A stretch of DNA of 64,000 nt, taken from assembly GCA_963691705.1 (NCBI GenBank), contig OY829537.1:40489514-40553513 (forward strand). The letters run 5' to 3'. The DNA comes from Viola odorata (taxonomy: Eukaryota > Streptophyta > Magnoliopsida > Malpighiales > Violaceae). Numbering within the stretch: position 1 is the first letter of the stretch; each line of letters starts with the position of its first letter. Both the position numbers and the translations under genes were made by a program. The notes under the pieces were generated by a model. The model did not search any database and had not been told where the DNA came from. It saw only the letters and a list, made by a program, of their open reading frames with translations. This document shows positions 1-10,587 of the stretch, piece by piece.

Positions 1-679
1 TTCAAAAAAAATCAAAAATAAAATGTCCAAAAAGAGCAATAATAAGAGCAGAGGGAAACACGAACAAAAGCAGCAAGATCCCAGCATCGATTCAGGAGAA
101 TCTCCCTCATTTGAGAAGAACTGCACATCTAGCCCTAGCTGCTGTCTAGTGTCACTTCACCAACTTCTCTTTATTCCCAGCTAAGGAATCCTTTCTTCAT
201 TCTTTTTTCTCTTTTCTCCTTCCCTGTTTCTTTCTTCTTTTATTTTCTCTCTTCTTTTCTTCGATCCACATACACATTCCCTACCTTTTTTTTGCGCAAA
301 GCCTTTTGGATTGATAGATTGCCCATGCATGTGCACTACTCACTCAGGTTGACATTGCGAACTTGACATTGTGTTGCACTATCTGCATTCGACCAAGTGA
401 TTAAACACCTAGCCCTGTTTGTGAGTGTGAGCGCAAACACTTTATCTTGTGAAGATTACTGGTGGATGGACTTGATGTGGAAAAGTCTCTCCTCTAGGGT
501 CGTTATCCTTTTGGTTTGATGCAACTGCACATCTAGGGAGAGTTGTGTAATGTTAGGGCATATTTGTGGGAATTGATTATCTTTGTTAGTATGTAGGAAG
601 TCAACTGTCTGTAGTCTAACTATGAGGTTTTCATTTTGATAAATGCTCGAGGGGGGGCATTAGGCAGTGTGGGGGAATT
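1..679 (+). other. 3' untranslated tail of an Athila-like gypsy element, with polypurine tract
   Basis: There is no credible coding region here. The stretch ends in a purine-rich tract (about 668-677, core GTGGGGGAA) directly before an LTR that begins TGATATAG. The same context (GGCAGTGTGGGG before TGATAG) is seen on the minus strand at 61434-61448, so both belong to one lineage. I read it as the 3' end of a plus-strand element whose body lies to the left of the window. Confidence 0.5.
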
Positions 680-2364
680 TGATATAGTGTAATTTTGAAA
701 TCAAGATCAAATCTACACCAAATCAAATATTTTTTATTAGATATTAGACCAATGAGATGAAGACACATGTCATCTTTCAAATACAAAATCATCCTTATGA
801 GCCAATAAATAGAGGCCTCATCAGAAGGTGAAAGGAGGAGATTTTTGGAGACGAATTGTTGCAAAGATCAAGAACTAAAGCGTATCATCCTCGAGAAAGA
901 TAGAAAAACTATAAGCCAAATTAAGGCCAGTTTTTCTCTCAAGCTCAAATCGAATCAAATCAAGGAGAAGCAACAAGTTGATTGATATAGTGTAATTTTG
1001 TATATATTTTCTCCTTCTTTCTTTGCCCAATTCTATTCATGATGCTACTGATTTGTTGTTATTTCCTCTATTTTGCAGATCTGGGCTAGAGAAAGAGAAA
1101 GATGCAGAATGCACGACTTTTGGACGAGTTTCGCTGGAACAGTAGGTGTCGAGGCCTAGCTGTAGATCGTCTTGGCCTAGACGAAGGATGTTGCAGACGC
1201 TTACAACTCTGACACATCGAGGGAAACCTCAGAGAAAGAATCCTAGCAAAACCCGAAGACCTTTCCTGTGATTTTCTATGCTAGCGAGGAGATCACCATC
1301 TTGTCCCGCATTCCTATTAGGGATAGAATTTCTATTTTGGTCCAAACTTCCTATTTTATAGCCAATATATATGTGGCTTTTATTTCTAGGGTTAAGAGTA
1401 CACTTTGATTATCAGTCTCTCGACTACTTTCAGCTAGGATCTCTCTCTTCCGCCGCTGGCGTTCTTTCCATTTTGTAATAAACTAGAGCCTTAGCTCCGG
1501 CCGGTAAAACTCAATATAATTTCGTATTTTCTTTCATCTCCTATGTCTTCTTCTTTTATTTATTCTATTTATTTCATTATGAGTATGAGTAGCTAAATCC
1601 CTCTATCCTGGCAAAGGTATTTCGATGGTTGCTTAGGATAGTCATGAGGTTAATTTGTGCTTAATAAATTCCTTATCATACTTGTTCACTTGTCGAGATC
1701 TTGTCAATTTGCCTAAGGTTAATTAGAAGCCTGATCAACTCTTAATTGAATCTAGGTGATTAAAGTCATCCTTGTAGTAATAACTAGCGTGAGGCTACAG
1801 GGTAAAGTGGACAACTAGTTCAGAGTCATCATGTCGAACTGGTCCAATCTGACTAGGGCAAGTGGTCGACTAGGGCAGTGCCTCGAACGCAGTGAGTGTC
1901 TCGCCCTAGGTGCGTCTTTTCTCTGCTTAATGGGCCTCTGAGTATTGCTCCCATAAACGTACTTTGGGAGACGGTAGAGTGTCAAGGTTACCTCATAAAC
2001 GCACCTTGAGATAACTTCTCGTACGAAGAAAAGCAGGGGGGCTAAACGTACCTGGCCCCTATAGCGTGCCTATGGCAAGGAATGGAATACATCTTCACCA
2101 ATGATTGACTAGGCCTAGATGCAACCAGAGAATGGTCCTCTACCAAGATCCTTTCCCTTCTGATTTTATATTATTATTTATCTATTTTATTTAGTTTAAT
2201 ACTTAGTTTGAACAATAACTCTCAACCCCCCCCCCCCCCCCCCCTCTCTCTGGTTACTATCTTGGTTTTTTTGCTCTCGTTATACATAGAAGTCAGTGTC
2301 TACGTCTAGTCCCTGTGTTCAACCCTATTACCACTATACACAATTCTTTGTGCATTAGCTAGCA
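680..2364 (+). repeat. Athila-like 3' LTR
   Basis: The LTR starts with TGATATAG after a polypurine tract and probably ends with TAGCA near 2364. The end was set by similarity to the opposite-strand LTR end at 60031, where both run through a 'CCCTGTG-TTC-ACCCT ... TGTGCA' block before the terminal CA. The 'TTATGAGTATGAGTAGCTAAAT' type sequence near 1570-1600 is typical of Athila LTR tails. A partial internal duplication starts near 984 and repeats the LTR start (TGATATAGTGTAATTTTG). The 3' boundary is uncertain by some tens of bases. Confidence 0.5.
2226..2244. repeat. Poly-C run
   Basis: A homopolymer of 19 C lies inside the Athila-like LTR and is followed by a short CT run. The length may be inexact, since such runs are error-prone in sequencing. 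A similar 17-base C run lies at 59936-59952. Confidence 0.85.
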
Positions 2365-2575
2365 GGTTTATTCTTATTATTTTTTATGACTTCGACAACT
2401 GATCACTGATTCAAGGTCGGTTTCTTCTCAAATCAACCGCCGACTACAAGCTGATTCAAGGTCAGTCTGATATCCATCAAACTCAAGTGCAAATCCAAAT
2501 TCGGAGTGAAGAACTACTTTATTTTACATTCAACATTTGTAATTTGACACGTGCAATTTTCTCCTGCTTAGGAAG

Positions 2576-3745
2576 AATTTTGTGTCTACAAAGCTGAAGG
2601 AATATCTCACTTCTAATTTATTGTTGAGGCGTCCAGAGGATGGCAATACTCTTTACTTGTATCTAGGAGTGGCCGATGAGGTAGTAAGTGTTATTCTGGT
2701 ACGCGATGAAGACGACATTCACAGGCCCATCTACTTTATCAGTCGGATCCTCAAAGATACTGAGCTGAGATATTGTCGAATTGAAAAAGTGTTGTTTACC
2801 TTAGTACAGGCAACCCGGAAGATGACGCGGTATTTTTAGGCGCATCCGGTAGTTGTCCTGACAAACCAATCTCTAAGAAGAATTTTGAAGAGGCCGAAAA
2901 CTTCTGGAAGAATGGTAACATGGGTCATTGAGCTTGAGTAGCATGGATTGCAGTATCGGTCTCGACTATCAATCAAGACACAAGCTTTAACTGACTTTAT
3001 AGTCGAATGCACCTTCACAGATGAGCCTTTACCTGAAATATCAGCAGTAGAAATGGAAGATGTAGATCTACCTTATCCCGAGACCTACGACGATAAGTGG
3101 GTCATCTTTGTTGATGGTTCCAAGAACCAGAAATCCGCTAGTGCTGGTATCATTATTTCAGGACCCGACGGGATCAAGATGCGCTATGCCTTAAGAATTC
3201 TGAAGCCCTTATCCAACAATGCGGTTGAGTATGAAGCACTCTTAACTGGCTTGTGCATCAGAAGAAATTTGAGTGCTAAGGGAATCCATTACCATGGAAT
3301 GTTAGAAGATTTGCACTTGGTGATATATAGTGATTCAAAGTTAATTGTGGACCAAGTTAACGGTCATTCCCAAGCTAAAGACCCAACTATGTTACAGTAT
3401 CTTGAGAAGGTGCATAAGGAACTATTGGACATTAAGAAGAGAAGAATCCAAGTCAAGATTGAGCACATACCGAGAGAAGAAAACGTAGAAGCAGATGAGA
3501 TTGCAAAGTTGGCCGCTGATGTCAATGTTGTTATACCACTTGATGTCATGGTGGAAGAGATCACGGTTCTATCTTTAATGGAAGAACAACTCACTATGTG
3601 CATACGTGAGGCGGCAGATGGTTGGCGAATTTCGGTAATCGATTATCTCAAGCATGGGGTGTTACCGGAAGATATTACTGAAAAGAAAAAAGTACTCAAA
3701 CGGGCCAACAAATGCACATTCTATTACAGTGAACTCATTCATTGA
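2576..3745 (+). pseudogene. Ty3/gypsy Tat-lineage pol fragment: RNase H plus second (archaeal-type) RNase H
   Basis: One reading frame runs from about 2576 to 3745, broken by TAG codons at 2837-2839 and 2939-2941. The first part is the RT-associated RNase H (TLYLYLGVADEV, RPIYFISRILKD, LRYCRIEKV, VVLTNQSLRRIL). The second part (about 3090-3520) is a separate RNase H with all expected acidic sites visible: FVDGS, EYEALL, YSDSKL and NVEADEIA. Two consecutive RNase H domains are known from the Tat lineage, where the order is RT, RNH, aRNH, integrase. Integrase does not follow: sequence after 3745 is spacer and tandem repeats. The copy is therefore truncated at both ends and dead. Confidence 0.8.
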
Positions 3746-4108
3746 AGGTCTCTATTGATACGATCCTAGGATCGTATCTAGGCCTAGTGCCCACCTACGC
3801 CGAGAGACGAGTAGCCACGGAGCCAAAGCACGCAAGGGGGTGAGCTAAGAGAGCTATAATGAGTCAATAGAGGTTCATATATCAAAGATAAAGAGCATCG
3901 CATGAAGGAAACACATGTTGGTACATGCGCATAAGTCATTCCTAGCATCAGTCAGGTCAACGCTATCGAAAGTAACCCTAACGAACTCTGAATTGACTTC
4001 TGTGAAAAATAAAAGATCCCTCAGAGTGCTCGATTAAAATTATATCATGCTAGGTACTCCCTTACCTAACTCTTGGAATATTGCTCGATTAAAATTATAT
4101 CATGCTAG
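3746..4108. other. Non-coding spacer with a 22-bp perfect palindrome
   Basis: No ORF is credible here. A perfect palindrome occupies 3757-3778 (half-site GATACGATCCT). A 25-bp direct repeat (CTCGATTAAAATTATATCATGCTAG) occurs near 4032 and 4084, just before the tandem array. Confidence 0.6.
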
Positions 4109-4985
4109 AATTTGACATGCCGTTGGGCATGGTTTAGAAATTGAGTTTGACATGTCGTTGAGCATGGTCTAGAAATTGAATTTGTGACATGCAGTTGGGC
4201 ATGGTCTAGAAATTGAGTTTGACATGCCGTTGGGCATGGTCTAGAAATTGAAAGTGACATGCCGTTGGGCATGGTTTAGAAATTGAGTTTGACATGCCGT
4301 TGAGCATGGTCTAGAAATTGAAATGTGACATGTCGTTGGGCATGGTCTAGAAATTGAGTTTGACATGCCGTTGGGCATGGTCTAGAAATTGAAATAATGA
4401 AATGTGGCATGCCGGTGGCCATGGTCTAGAAATTGAAAGTGACATGTCGTTGGGCATGGTTTAGAAATTGAGTTTGACATGCCGTTGAGCATGGTCTAGA
4501 AATTTAAATGTGACATGTCGTTGGGCATGGTCTAGAAATTGAGTTTGACATGCCGTTGGGCATGGTCTAGAAATTGAAATAATGAAATGTGACATGCCGG
4601 TGGCCATGGTCTAGAAATTGAAATAATAAAATGTGACATGCCGGTGGCCATGGTTTAGAAATTGAGTTTGACATGTCGTTGGGCATGGTCTATAAATTGA
4701 AATAATGAAATGTGACATGCCGGTGGCCATGGTCTAGAAATTGAAAGTGACATGCCGTTGAGCATGGTCTAGATATTGAAATTGAAATGTGACATGCCGG
4801 TGGGCATGGTCTAGAAATTGAATTTGACATGCCGTTGGGCAAGGTCTAGAAATTGAAATAATGAAAAGTGGCATGTTGTTGGGCATGGTCTTGAAATTGA
4901 AATTGAAATGTGACATGCCGTTGAGCATGGTCTAGAAATTTAAATTATGAATCTGACATGCCGTTGGGTATGGTCTAACAATTGT
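4109..4985. repeat. Hairpin-containing tandem array, about 33-bp unit
   Basis: About two dozen units share the pattern TTGACATGCCGTTGGGCATGG followed by TCTAGAAATTGA. Some units are lengthened to about 47 bp by an extra AATAATGAAATG segment. Each unit contains the inverted pair CATGCC/GGCATG around a GTTG loop, so every copy can fold into a small hairpin. Variants (CCGGTGGCCATGG, TCGTTGGGC) recur in a pattern suggesting higher-order duplication. It lies downstream of Tat pol, the zone known to vary in tandem repeats in that lineage. Confidence 0.9.
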
Positions 4986-5049
4986 TGTGGAAATATTTCT
5001 TGTTCCTTGTTGGTTGTCTGTGTAATGTGCAGATAACAAGGAAAGGAGG

Positions 5050-5560
5050 ATGTTGGGGGTGAAAAGTCCTAGCCTTGGGGCAGAACGGGCTAATGCAGAT
5101 GGGTCGTCAAGACGAGGCACGCCCCGGCGATCCTGGAAATATATGGTGCTGGAAGTGAAAAATTCTGGCCTTGTGAGGCCGGCCTTGATCAGGCGGCTCG
5201 CTAAGACGAGACACGCTCCAGCACTGTCGGGAGTGAAAATCCTATCCTAGGGAAACCCAGAGAGGGCACGCCCCGACTCCCCTAGGGGTGTAAAGTCCTA
5301 TCCTTGTGACAACCCGTGCTCACATAGGCGGAGGATCATTAAGTGAGGCACGACCTTAGGGAAGATAAAAACTCCACCTCGCAAGTAAAAATCCTATCCT
5401 TACGAGGGTAGCGCTAACATAGGCTCCTCGTAAAGAAGGGGCATGTTCTGAGGTGCGAGGGCAACGCTGAGGAAGTGAAAAGTCCTATCCTCGTGATGGC
5501 CGGCCCTGATCAGGCGGCGCACCGAGAGGTGGCACTTCCCGGCCAATTGAAGAAATGCGG
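5050..5560. repeat. Degenerate tandem repeats, about 60-100-bp units
   Basis: Six diverged units each begin with GTGAAAAGTCCTATCCTTG-like sequence (near 5059, 5155, 5232, 5288, 5382 and 5474). Several continue with a GGCCGGCC.TGATCAGGCGG block and a GAGGCACGCCCCGG-like block. This is a second, older repeat family in the same presumed Tat 3' region. No ORF within it is convincing. Confidence 0.65.
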
Positions 5561-5861
5561 GAAGTCACGGTACCCCAGCTAGTAACCGGAAGGGACAAAC
5601 CCGGTGAAGTTTGGCTGGAAGAGTACGTGGCACGAGCGACATCGGGCGAGATCGCGCCAAGTGAGTTGGGGAAATACGCGCCCACACCCCAAGGTAATTA
5701 AGATATTTTAGTAGATGTCGCTACTAATGTAAATGATAAGTGAAAATGTGCAGAAAATTCGGCACAAGCGATATCTCGGAAGGATCGCGCTAAGAAAGTG
5801 AGGAGCGCGCGCGGCAATGGCCCAAGGTAACTAAGGCTTTTCGGGAATATGTCGCTACTAA
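5561..5861. other. Tat 3' region spacer, left part of the insertion site
   Basis: This is non-coding DNA with two imperfect copies of a block containing GTCGCTACTAAT. One copy continues with ATAAGTGAAAATGTGCAGAAAATT at about 5740. The second copy is cut at 5861 and resumes at 10155 (AGTAAAATGTGCAGAAAATT), which proves that 5862-10154 is an insertion. Confidence 0.7.
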
Positions 5862-7363
5862 TGATGGGTGTCGAATCCGGTCAAAAATAAATTACAACTT
5901 ATCACTTAGCAACAAAAAGGATTGTGCACAGCGGTAAGAGGATCGATCCACAGGGACTATCGGCCTAATGCTCATTCTCCTGCAAACAACCAAACCAAAC
6001 TGAACAAAACGATAGGGGTGAGGTGAAAGTGGTGCTGAAAATAAATGACAAGAAAATAAAATAAAGCAGGAGACATGGAAGCTTCATCTCAAGGCCTTGA
6101 GATGAGTCTGCCATGCTCTAAATAAAAACAGTAAATAAAATACGAAAATAGTAAAGACAAAGAGAGTGAAATGATAATAGAAATATTATTCCCAGTAGAG
6201 ATCTCTTGAGGTAACAATTCCAAGTTGCTCATTGACACAAAAAACATTTTCAAAACAATTTTCATAGGGAAGTTATAGAGATTCATCCAGGGGCGATCTC
6301 CAAGCCTCCTCCTACTCAAGTCACTCAAGGAGAATCTCCTTTCGCAACCCTAACTCCCTTAACAATCAAGGATTGCTAGCTTGTTGATATGATTAGGAAG
6401 GCCCTTCCCTAGACCTTGAGATGGACGCACTTGCAGTCCATAGACCTCAAAACTAACCCCTTTCTTCTTCTAATCTCAAGGAGACATCATCCCATCCACT
6501 AGTTGTCTACTCGGGTTCCCTCTAACACAGAAACGCGGCATTAGAGTGATTCTACTATAATCAATTATGCTGAAATCTCAATTGGCCAAACTCAAACACA
6601 ACACAATTAAGTTGACATTAAACCAAGTAAGAAAAGGGATATGAAAACGTTTTTAATAAAGAACAAAGAGTCTCACAACGTGCTGGAATTGTAAACCTCT
6701 CAATCCCTACCAGGAATTGGAGGAATTAATTACAACCAATCAAAACAGCAAGCTCTAAAATAAAAGAGAAAGTACATGAAAAGTGGAAAATAATGAAAAA
6801 AGAGAGAACTAGCTTCTCTCTTCCGTTCCCCTTCCTTTCTTTCTATCCTCCGTCCTCCCTGGTCTGGTCTGCTCAAGCTCCTTCAATTTAATGGCAGCAA
6901 AGGGGAGAAACACAATAGAATAAAATATTCCCAAGTTAATAAATCCATAAAACAAGCATGCTAAACATTCTCCACTATGTTTTGTTTCTTTGAGCCACGT
7001 GAGGGAGAGTATAGCATGCTGGGAACATCTTGTCTCTATTTTCCAAGTCCCAAGCAGACAAGAAAAGCACTCAGGAATAATTAATTTCGGACCACAAAAA
7101 CATAGTGAGTGCTGTCCAGCTAGAATTTGTTACGGTAGCTTCATCTCAAGACCTTGAGATGGACTGGAAATGCGCCTGGACAATCTGCTCAACACCAATT
7201 GATCATTTTTGCTCTAATCTTCGGCCTTTTCATTCCTTTTCCTAATTCTAGGTATTCAGGTGTACTTCTGGAAAAAGGAAGGAAAAAGGGTCAAAGTAGC
7301 ATATTTATCATCTCAAAAACTAATTTAAGAGACAACAAATCAAAGTGAAATAACGATCAATCA
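5862..7363 (-). repeat. 3' LTR of the non-autonomous element
   Basis: This 1502-bp terminal repeat matches 8653-10154 with only scattered substitutions by eye. The ends are TG...CA on both strands. It is bounded on the left by the ACTAA duplication and on the right by the C-rich polypurine complement. Confidence 0.92.
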
Positions 7364-8652
7364 AATCCCCCACACTTAAACCATGCTTGCCCTCAAGCAT
7401 GAACTAAAAACAAAATACACCCCTGCATTAAAATCGATCCCTAAACTGTATACAAATAAATACTTCAAAAACCAACTCATTCAAGCAATGCTCAAACACT
7501 ATGAACACTACAAAATGTATAAATATCCACATAGTGAAATAAGCATGTTGTACATCTAAGAAACAATACACTAGGACTACTGACTCTTCTGCCCAAGACA
7601 CAATCCAAACGCAGCTGCTACACACACAAAAATACACAAGCAGTCATGCAACAATAATAAAAATACAAGCAACAAAATTAAAGAACACCACCAAGCTTTC
7701 CTCTTTCCCTTCTGCACAATTTCTTTTTTTTTTTTTAGGCCTTCGGCCTCTTTTTGTTTTAGGCCTTCGGCCTCTTATACCTCCTATATTTTTTTTTCTT
7801 CTCCCCTAGGCCTTCGGCCTCTTATACCTCCTTTTTTTTTCTTCTTCTTCTTCTCCTTCTCCTCCTCATTTTATTTTCCTTTCCTTCTTTTCCAGGTTCT
7901 TGCACCTCTCCACAATCCCAGAAAATACAAACATGCAGTCATGCAAAGAATTTAAAAAGTTAGTCATGCAAAAACAAAAATTAAAAACTTGCAGCAAAAT
8001 TATGGACGGGATCTTCATCCCAAGGTCTTGAGAAGAGAAGACAGTACAATTCTAGCAAAATATTTCCTAGGACAACACTACTCATTATACAACCATGTGG
8101 ATATCTACACAACCAGTAGTGTCAATGGTATCTAGCATGCAAGACAGAGTTGGTTGATCAAGTATATAAATGAATCAAGTTTTTGAGATTTCATTTTATA
8201 CAAGGGTGCGATTTCCATAAAAAAAAAAAAAAAAGGAAACAAACAACTAAAATATGCCCAAAAATACAATAAAAACACGAAAGTGACTCCCCCACACTTA
8301 TTGGACACACTGTCCTCAATATGAACGAGCACAAACAAGGGCAAAAAGACAGTAACAAAGAAAGATACAACCTTGAGGGCGAAGTTGATGGAGTAGATGG
8401 TGAAGGGGCCGCTGGTGCAACACATCCGCCTCTTCCAAAGACCTGGGAAGAGTCTGCCTGGGAATTTTGCAGCAGCGCCGAAAAGCAAGGGTAAGAAAAT
8501 AGAAATAACGAAAGAAACATGGGTTGCCTCCCATGAAGCGTCCATCTTTATAGTCTTGGGCTAGACTCAGTTATTCATCAGTTGATCTGGTCATAAACAT
8601 AGAAAAAAAAACATTAGTTCAACAAATAATCCCCCGCAACGGCGCCAAAATT
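7364..8652 (-). other. Internal region: polypurine tract, repeats, no coding capacity
   Basis: The polypurine tract is at 7364-7380 (GTGTGGGGGATT on the minus strand). Three copies of TAGGCCTTCGGCCTC lie between 7737 and 7823 within T-rich sequence. A second CCCCACACTT motif lies near 8287, and the motif GGGTTGCCTCCCATGAAGCG near 8521. ORFs on the minus strand near 8132-8545 lack any recognisable domain and are compositionally skewed. Confidence 0.7.
8631..8647 (-). other. Primer-binding site, tRNA-Asp type
   Basis: On the minus strand TGGCGCCGTTGCGGGGG follows the LTR end after a few bases. It is complementary to the 3' end of plant tRNA-Asp (…CCCCGGCAACGGCGCCA) at 16 of 17 positions. This fixes the element's orientation. 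Confidence 0.85.
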
Positions 8653-10154
8653 TGATGGGTGTCGAATCCGGTCAAAAATAAATTACAACTTATCACTTAG
8701 CAACAAAAAGGATTGTGCACAGCGGTAAGAGGATCGATCCACAGGGACTATAGGCCTAATGCTCATTCTCCTGCAAACAACCAAATCAAACTAAACAAAA
8801 CGATAGGGGTGAGGTGAAAGTGGTGCTGAAAATAAATGACAAGAAAATAAAATAAAGCAGGAGACATGGAAGCTTCATCTCAAGGCCTTGAGATGAGTCT
8901 GCCATGCTCTAAATAAAAACAGTAAATAAAATACGAAAATAGTAAAGACAAAGAGAGTGAAATGATAATAGAAATATTATTCCCAGTAGAGATCTCTTGA
9001 GGTAACAATTCCAAGTTGCTCATTGACACAAAAAACATTTTCAAAACAATTTTCATGGGGAAGTTATAGAGATTCATCCAGGGGCGATCTCCAAGCCTCC
9101 TCCTACTCAAGTCACTCAAGGAGAAGCTCCTTTCGCGACCCTAACTCTCTTAACAATCAAGGATTGCTAGCTTGTTGATATGATTAGGAAGGCCCTTCCC
9201 TAGACCTTGAGATGGACGCACTTGCAGTCCATAGACCTCAAAACTAACCTTTTTCTTCTTCTAATTTCAAGGAGACATCATCCCATCCACTAGTTTTCTA
9301 CTCGGGTTCCCTCTAACACAGAAACGCGGCATTAGAGTGATTCTACTGTAATCAATTATGCTAAAATCTCAGTTGGCCAAACTCAAACACAACACAATTA
9401 AGTTGACATTGAACCAAGCAAGAAAAGAGATATGAAAACGTTTTTAATTAAGAACAAAGAGTCTCACAACGTGCTGGAATTGTAAACCTCTCAATCCCTA
9501 CCAGGAATTGGAGGAATTAATTACAACCAATCAAAACAGCAAGCTCGAAAATAAAAGAGAAAATACATGAAAAGTGGAAAATAATGAAAAATGAGAGAAC
9601 TAGCTTCTCTCTTCCGTTCCCCTTCCTTTCTTTCTATCCTCCGTCCTCCCTGGTCTAGTCTGCTCAAGCTCCTTCAATTTAATGGCAGCAAAGGGGAGAA
9701 ACACAATAGAATAAAATATTCCCAACTTAATAAATCCATAAAACAAGCATGCTAAACATTCTCCACTATGTTTTGTTTCTTTGAGCCACGTGAGGGAGAG
9801 TATAGCATGCTGGGAACATCTTGTCTCTATTTTCCAAGTCCCAAGCAGACAAGAAAAGCACTCAGGAATAATTAATTTCGGACCACAAAAACATAGTGAG
9901 TGCTGTCCAGCTGGAATTTGTTACGGCAACTTCATCTCAAGACCTTGAGATGGACTGGAAATGCGCCTGGAAAATCTGCTCAACACCAATTGATCATTTT
10001 TGCTCTAATCTTCGGCCTTTTCATTCCTTTTCCTAATTCTGGGTATTCAGGTGTACTTCTGGAAAAAGGAAGGAAAAAGGGTCAAAGTAGCATATTTATC
10101 ATCTCAAAAACTAATTTAAGAGACAACAAATCAAAGTGAAATAACGATCAATCA
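8653..10154 (-). repeat. 5' LTR of the non-autonomous element
   Basis: This is the partner of 5862-7363 and has the same length of 1502 bp. It is followed by the second ACTAA duplication at 10155-10159. Confidence 0.92.
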
Positions 10155-10587
10155 ACTAACGAAAGTTATAAGTAAAATGTGCAGAAAATTTAGTAAAGTG
10201 TCAAAGTGATGGAGCACTTGGAAAATAATGACGCCGCGGAGAGGCAGAGCGTCTAAAGGGGAGATCCAGTCGTCTCAAGCACGGTACGAGATAATGTTAA
10301 GGAGCGGATCTACCCTATTGCCCGGAGAGAAACGCGCGACGACATGGCGTGTTGCGACTCCACAACGGGAGTTCGAAGGCGCAGGTAACATCAGTTCAAC
10401 GGTGGCAACCAGTTTTGAAAGAAGGGCTAACGAAAGTAAAGTGAGAAAGATCAACGATAAAGTAAAATGATGGCAAATTGTGCAAACTGTTTGTACAAGA
10501 GGGGATACTTGTTTAAACAAAAGGCACCAAAAACATAAAAAGGACAAAGAAGTCAAGGCGCCCGATGAACCAAAAGAGAAGTGAAAT
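10155..10587. other. Tat 3' region spacer, right part
   Basis: The host repeat interrupted at 5861 resumes here. No gene is supported. The stretch leads into the 3' end of antisense ORF copy A. Confidence 0.5.

Larger units (their letters stand above)
5862..10154 (-). mobile_element. Complete non-autonomous LTR retrotransposon
   Basis: Two LTRs of 1502 bp each (TGATGGGTGTCG ... ATCAATCA) flank a 1289-bp internal region. Perfect 5-bp target duplications (ACTAA) lie at 5857-5861 and 10155-10159. The primer-binding site at 8631-8647 places the 5' LTR at the right, so the element reads on the minus strand. The internal region holds no gag or pol domain; the ORFs in it are low-complexity. Length and lack of coding capacity mark it as dependent on proteins from a related gypsy element, possibly the Athila-like family at 60-64 kb, with which it shares a conserved motif. 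Confidence 0.9.

Noticed and set aside
3364..3603. Minus-strand ORF opposite the RNase H fragment
   Set aside because: The plus strand has the conserved RNase H acidic motifs. The reverse frame has no support.
4109..4985. Regular short repeats with inverted cores, resembling a CRISPR array
   Set aside because: The units are directly adjacent without unique spacers, the sequence is plant nuclear DNA and no cas-like gene is present. It is a minisatellite.
6089..6328. 79-codon ORF repeated at 8880-9119
   Set aside because: It occurs twice only because it lies in the two LTRs. It has no domain and no start context.
8132..8545. Minus-strand ORF of 137 codons inside the non-autonomous element
   Set aside because: Phe/Leu-rich translation with overlapping ORFs in the other frames and a poly-A tract inside. 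No conserved domain, so not listed as a gene.
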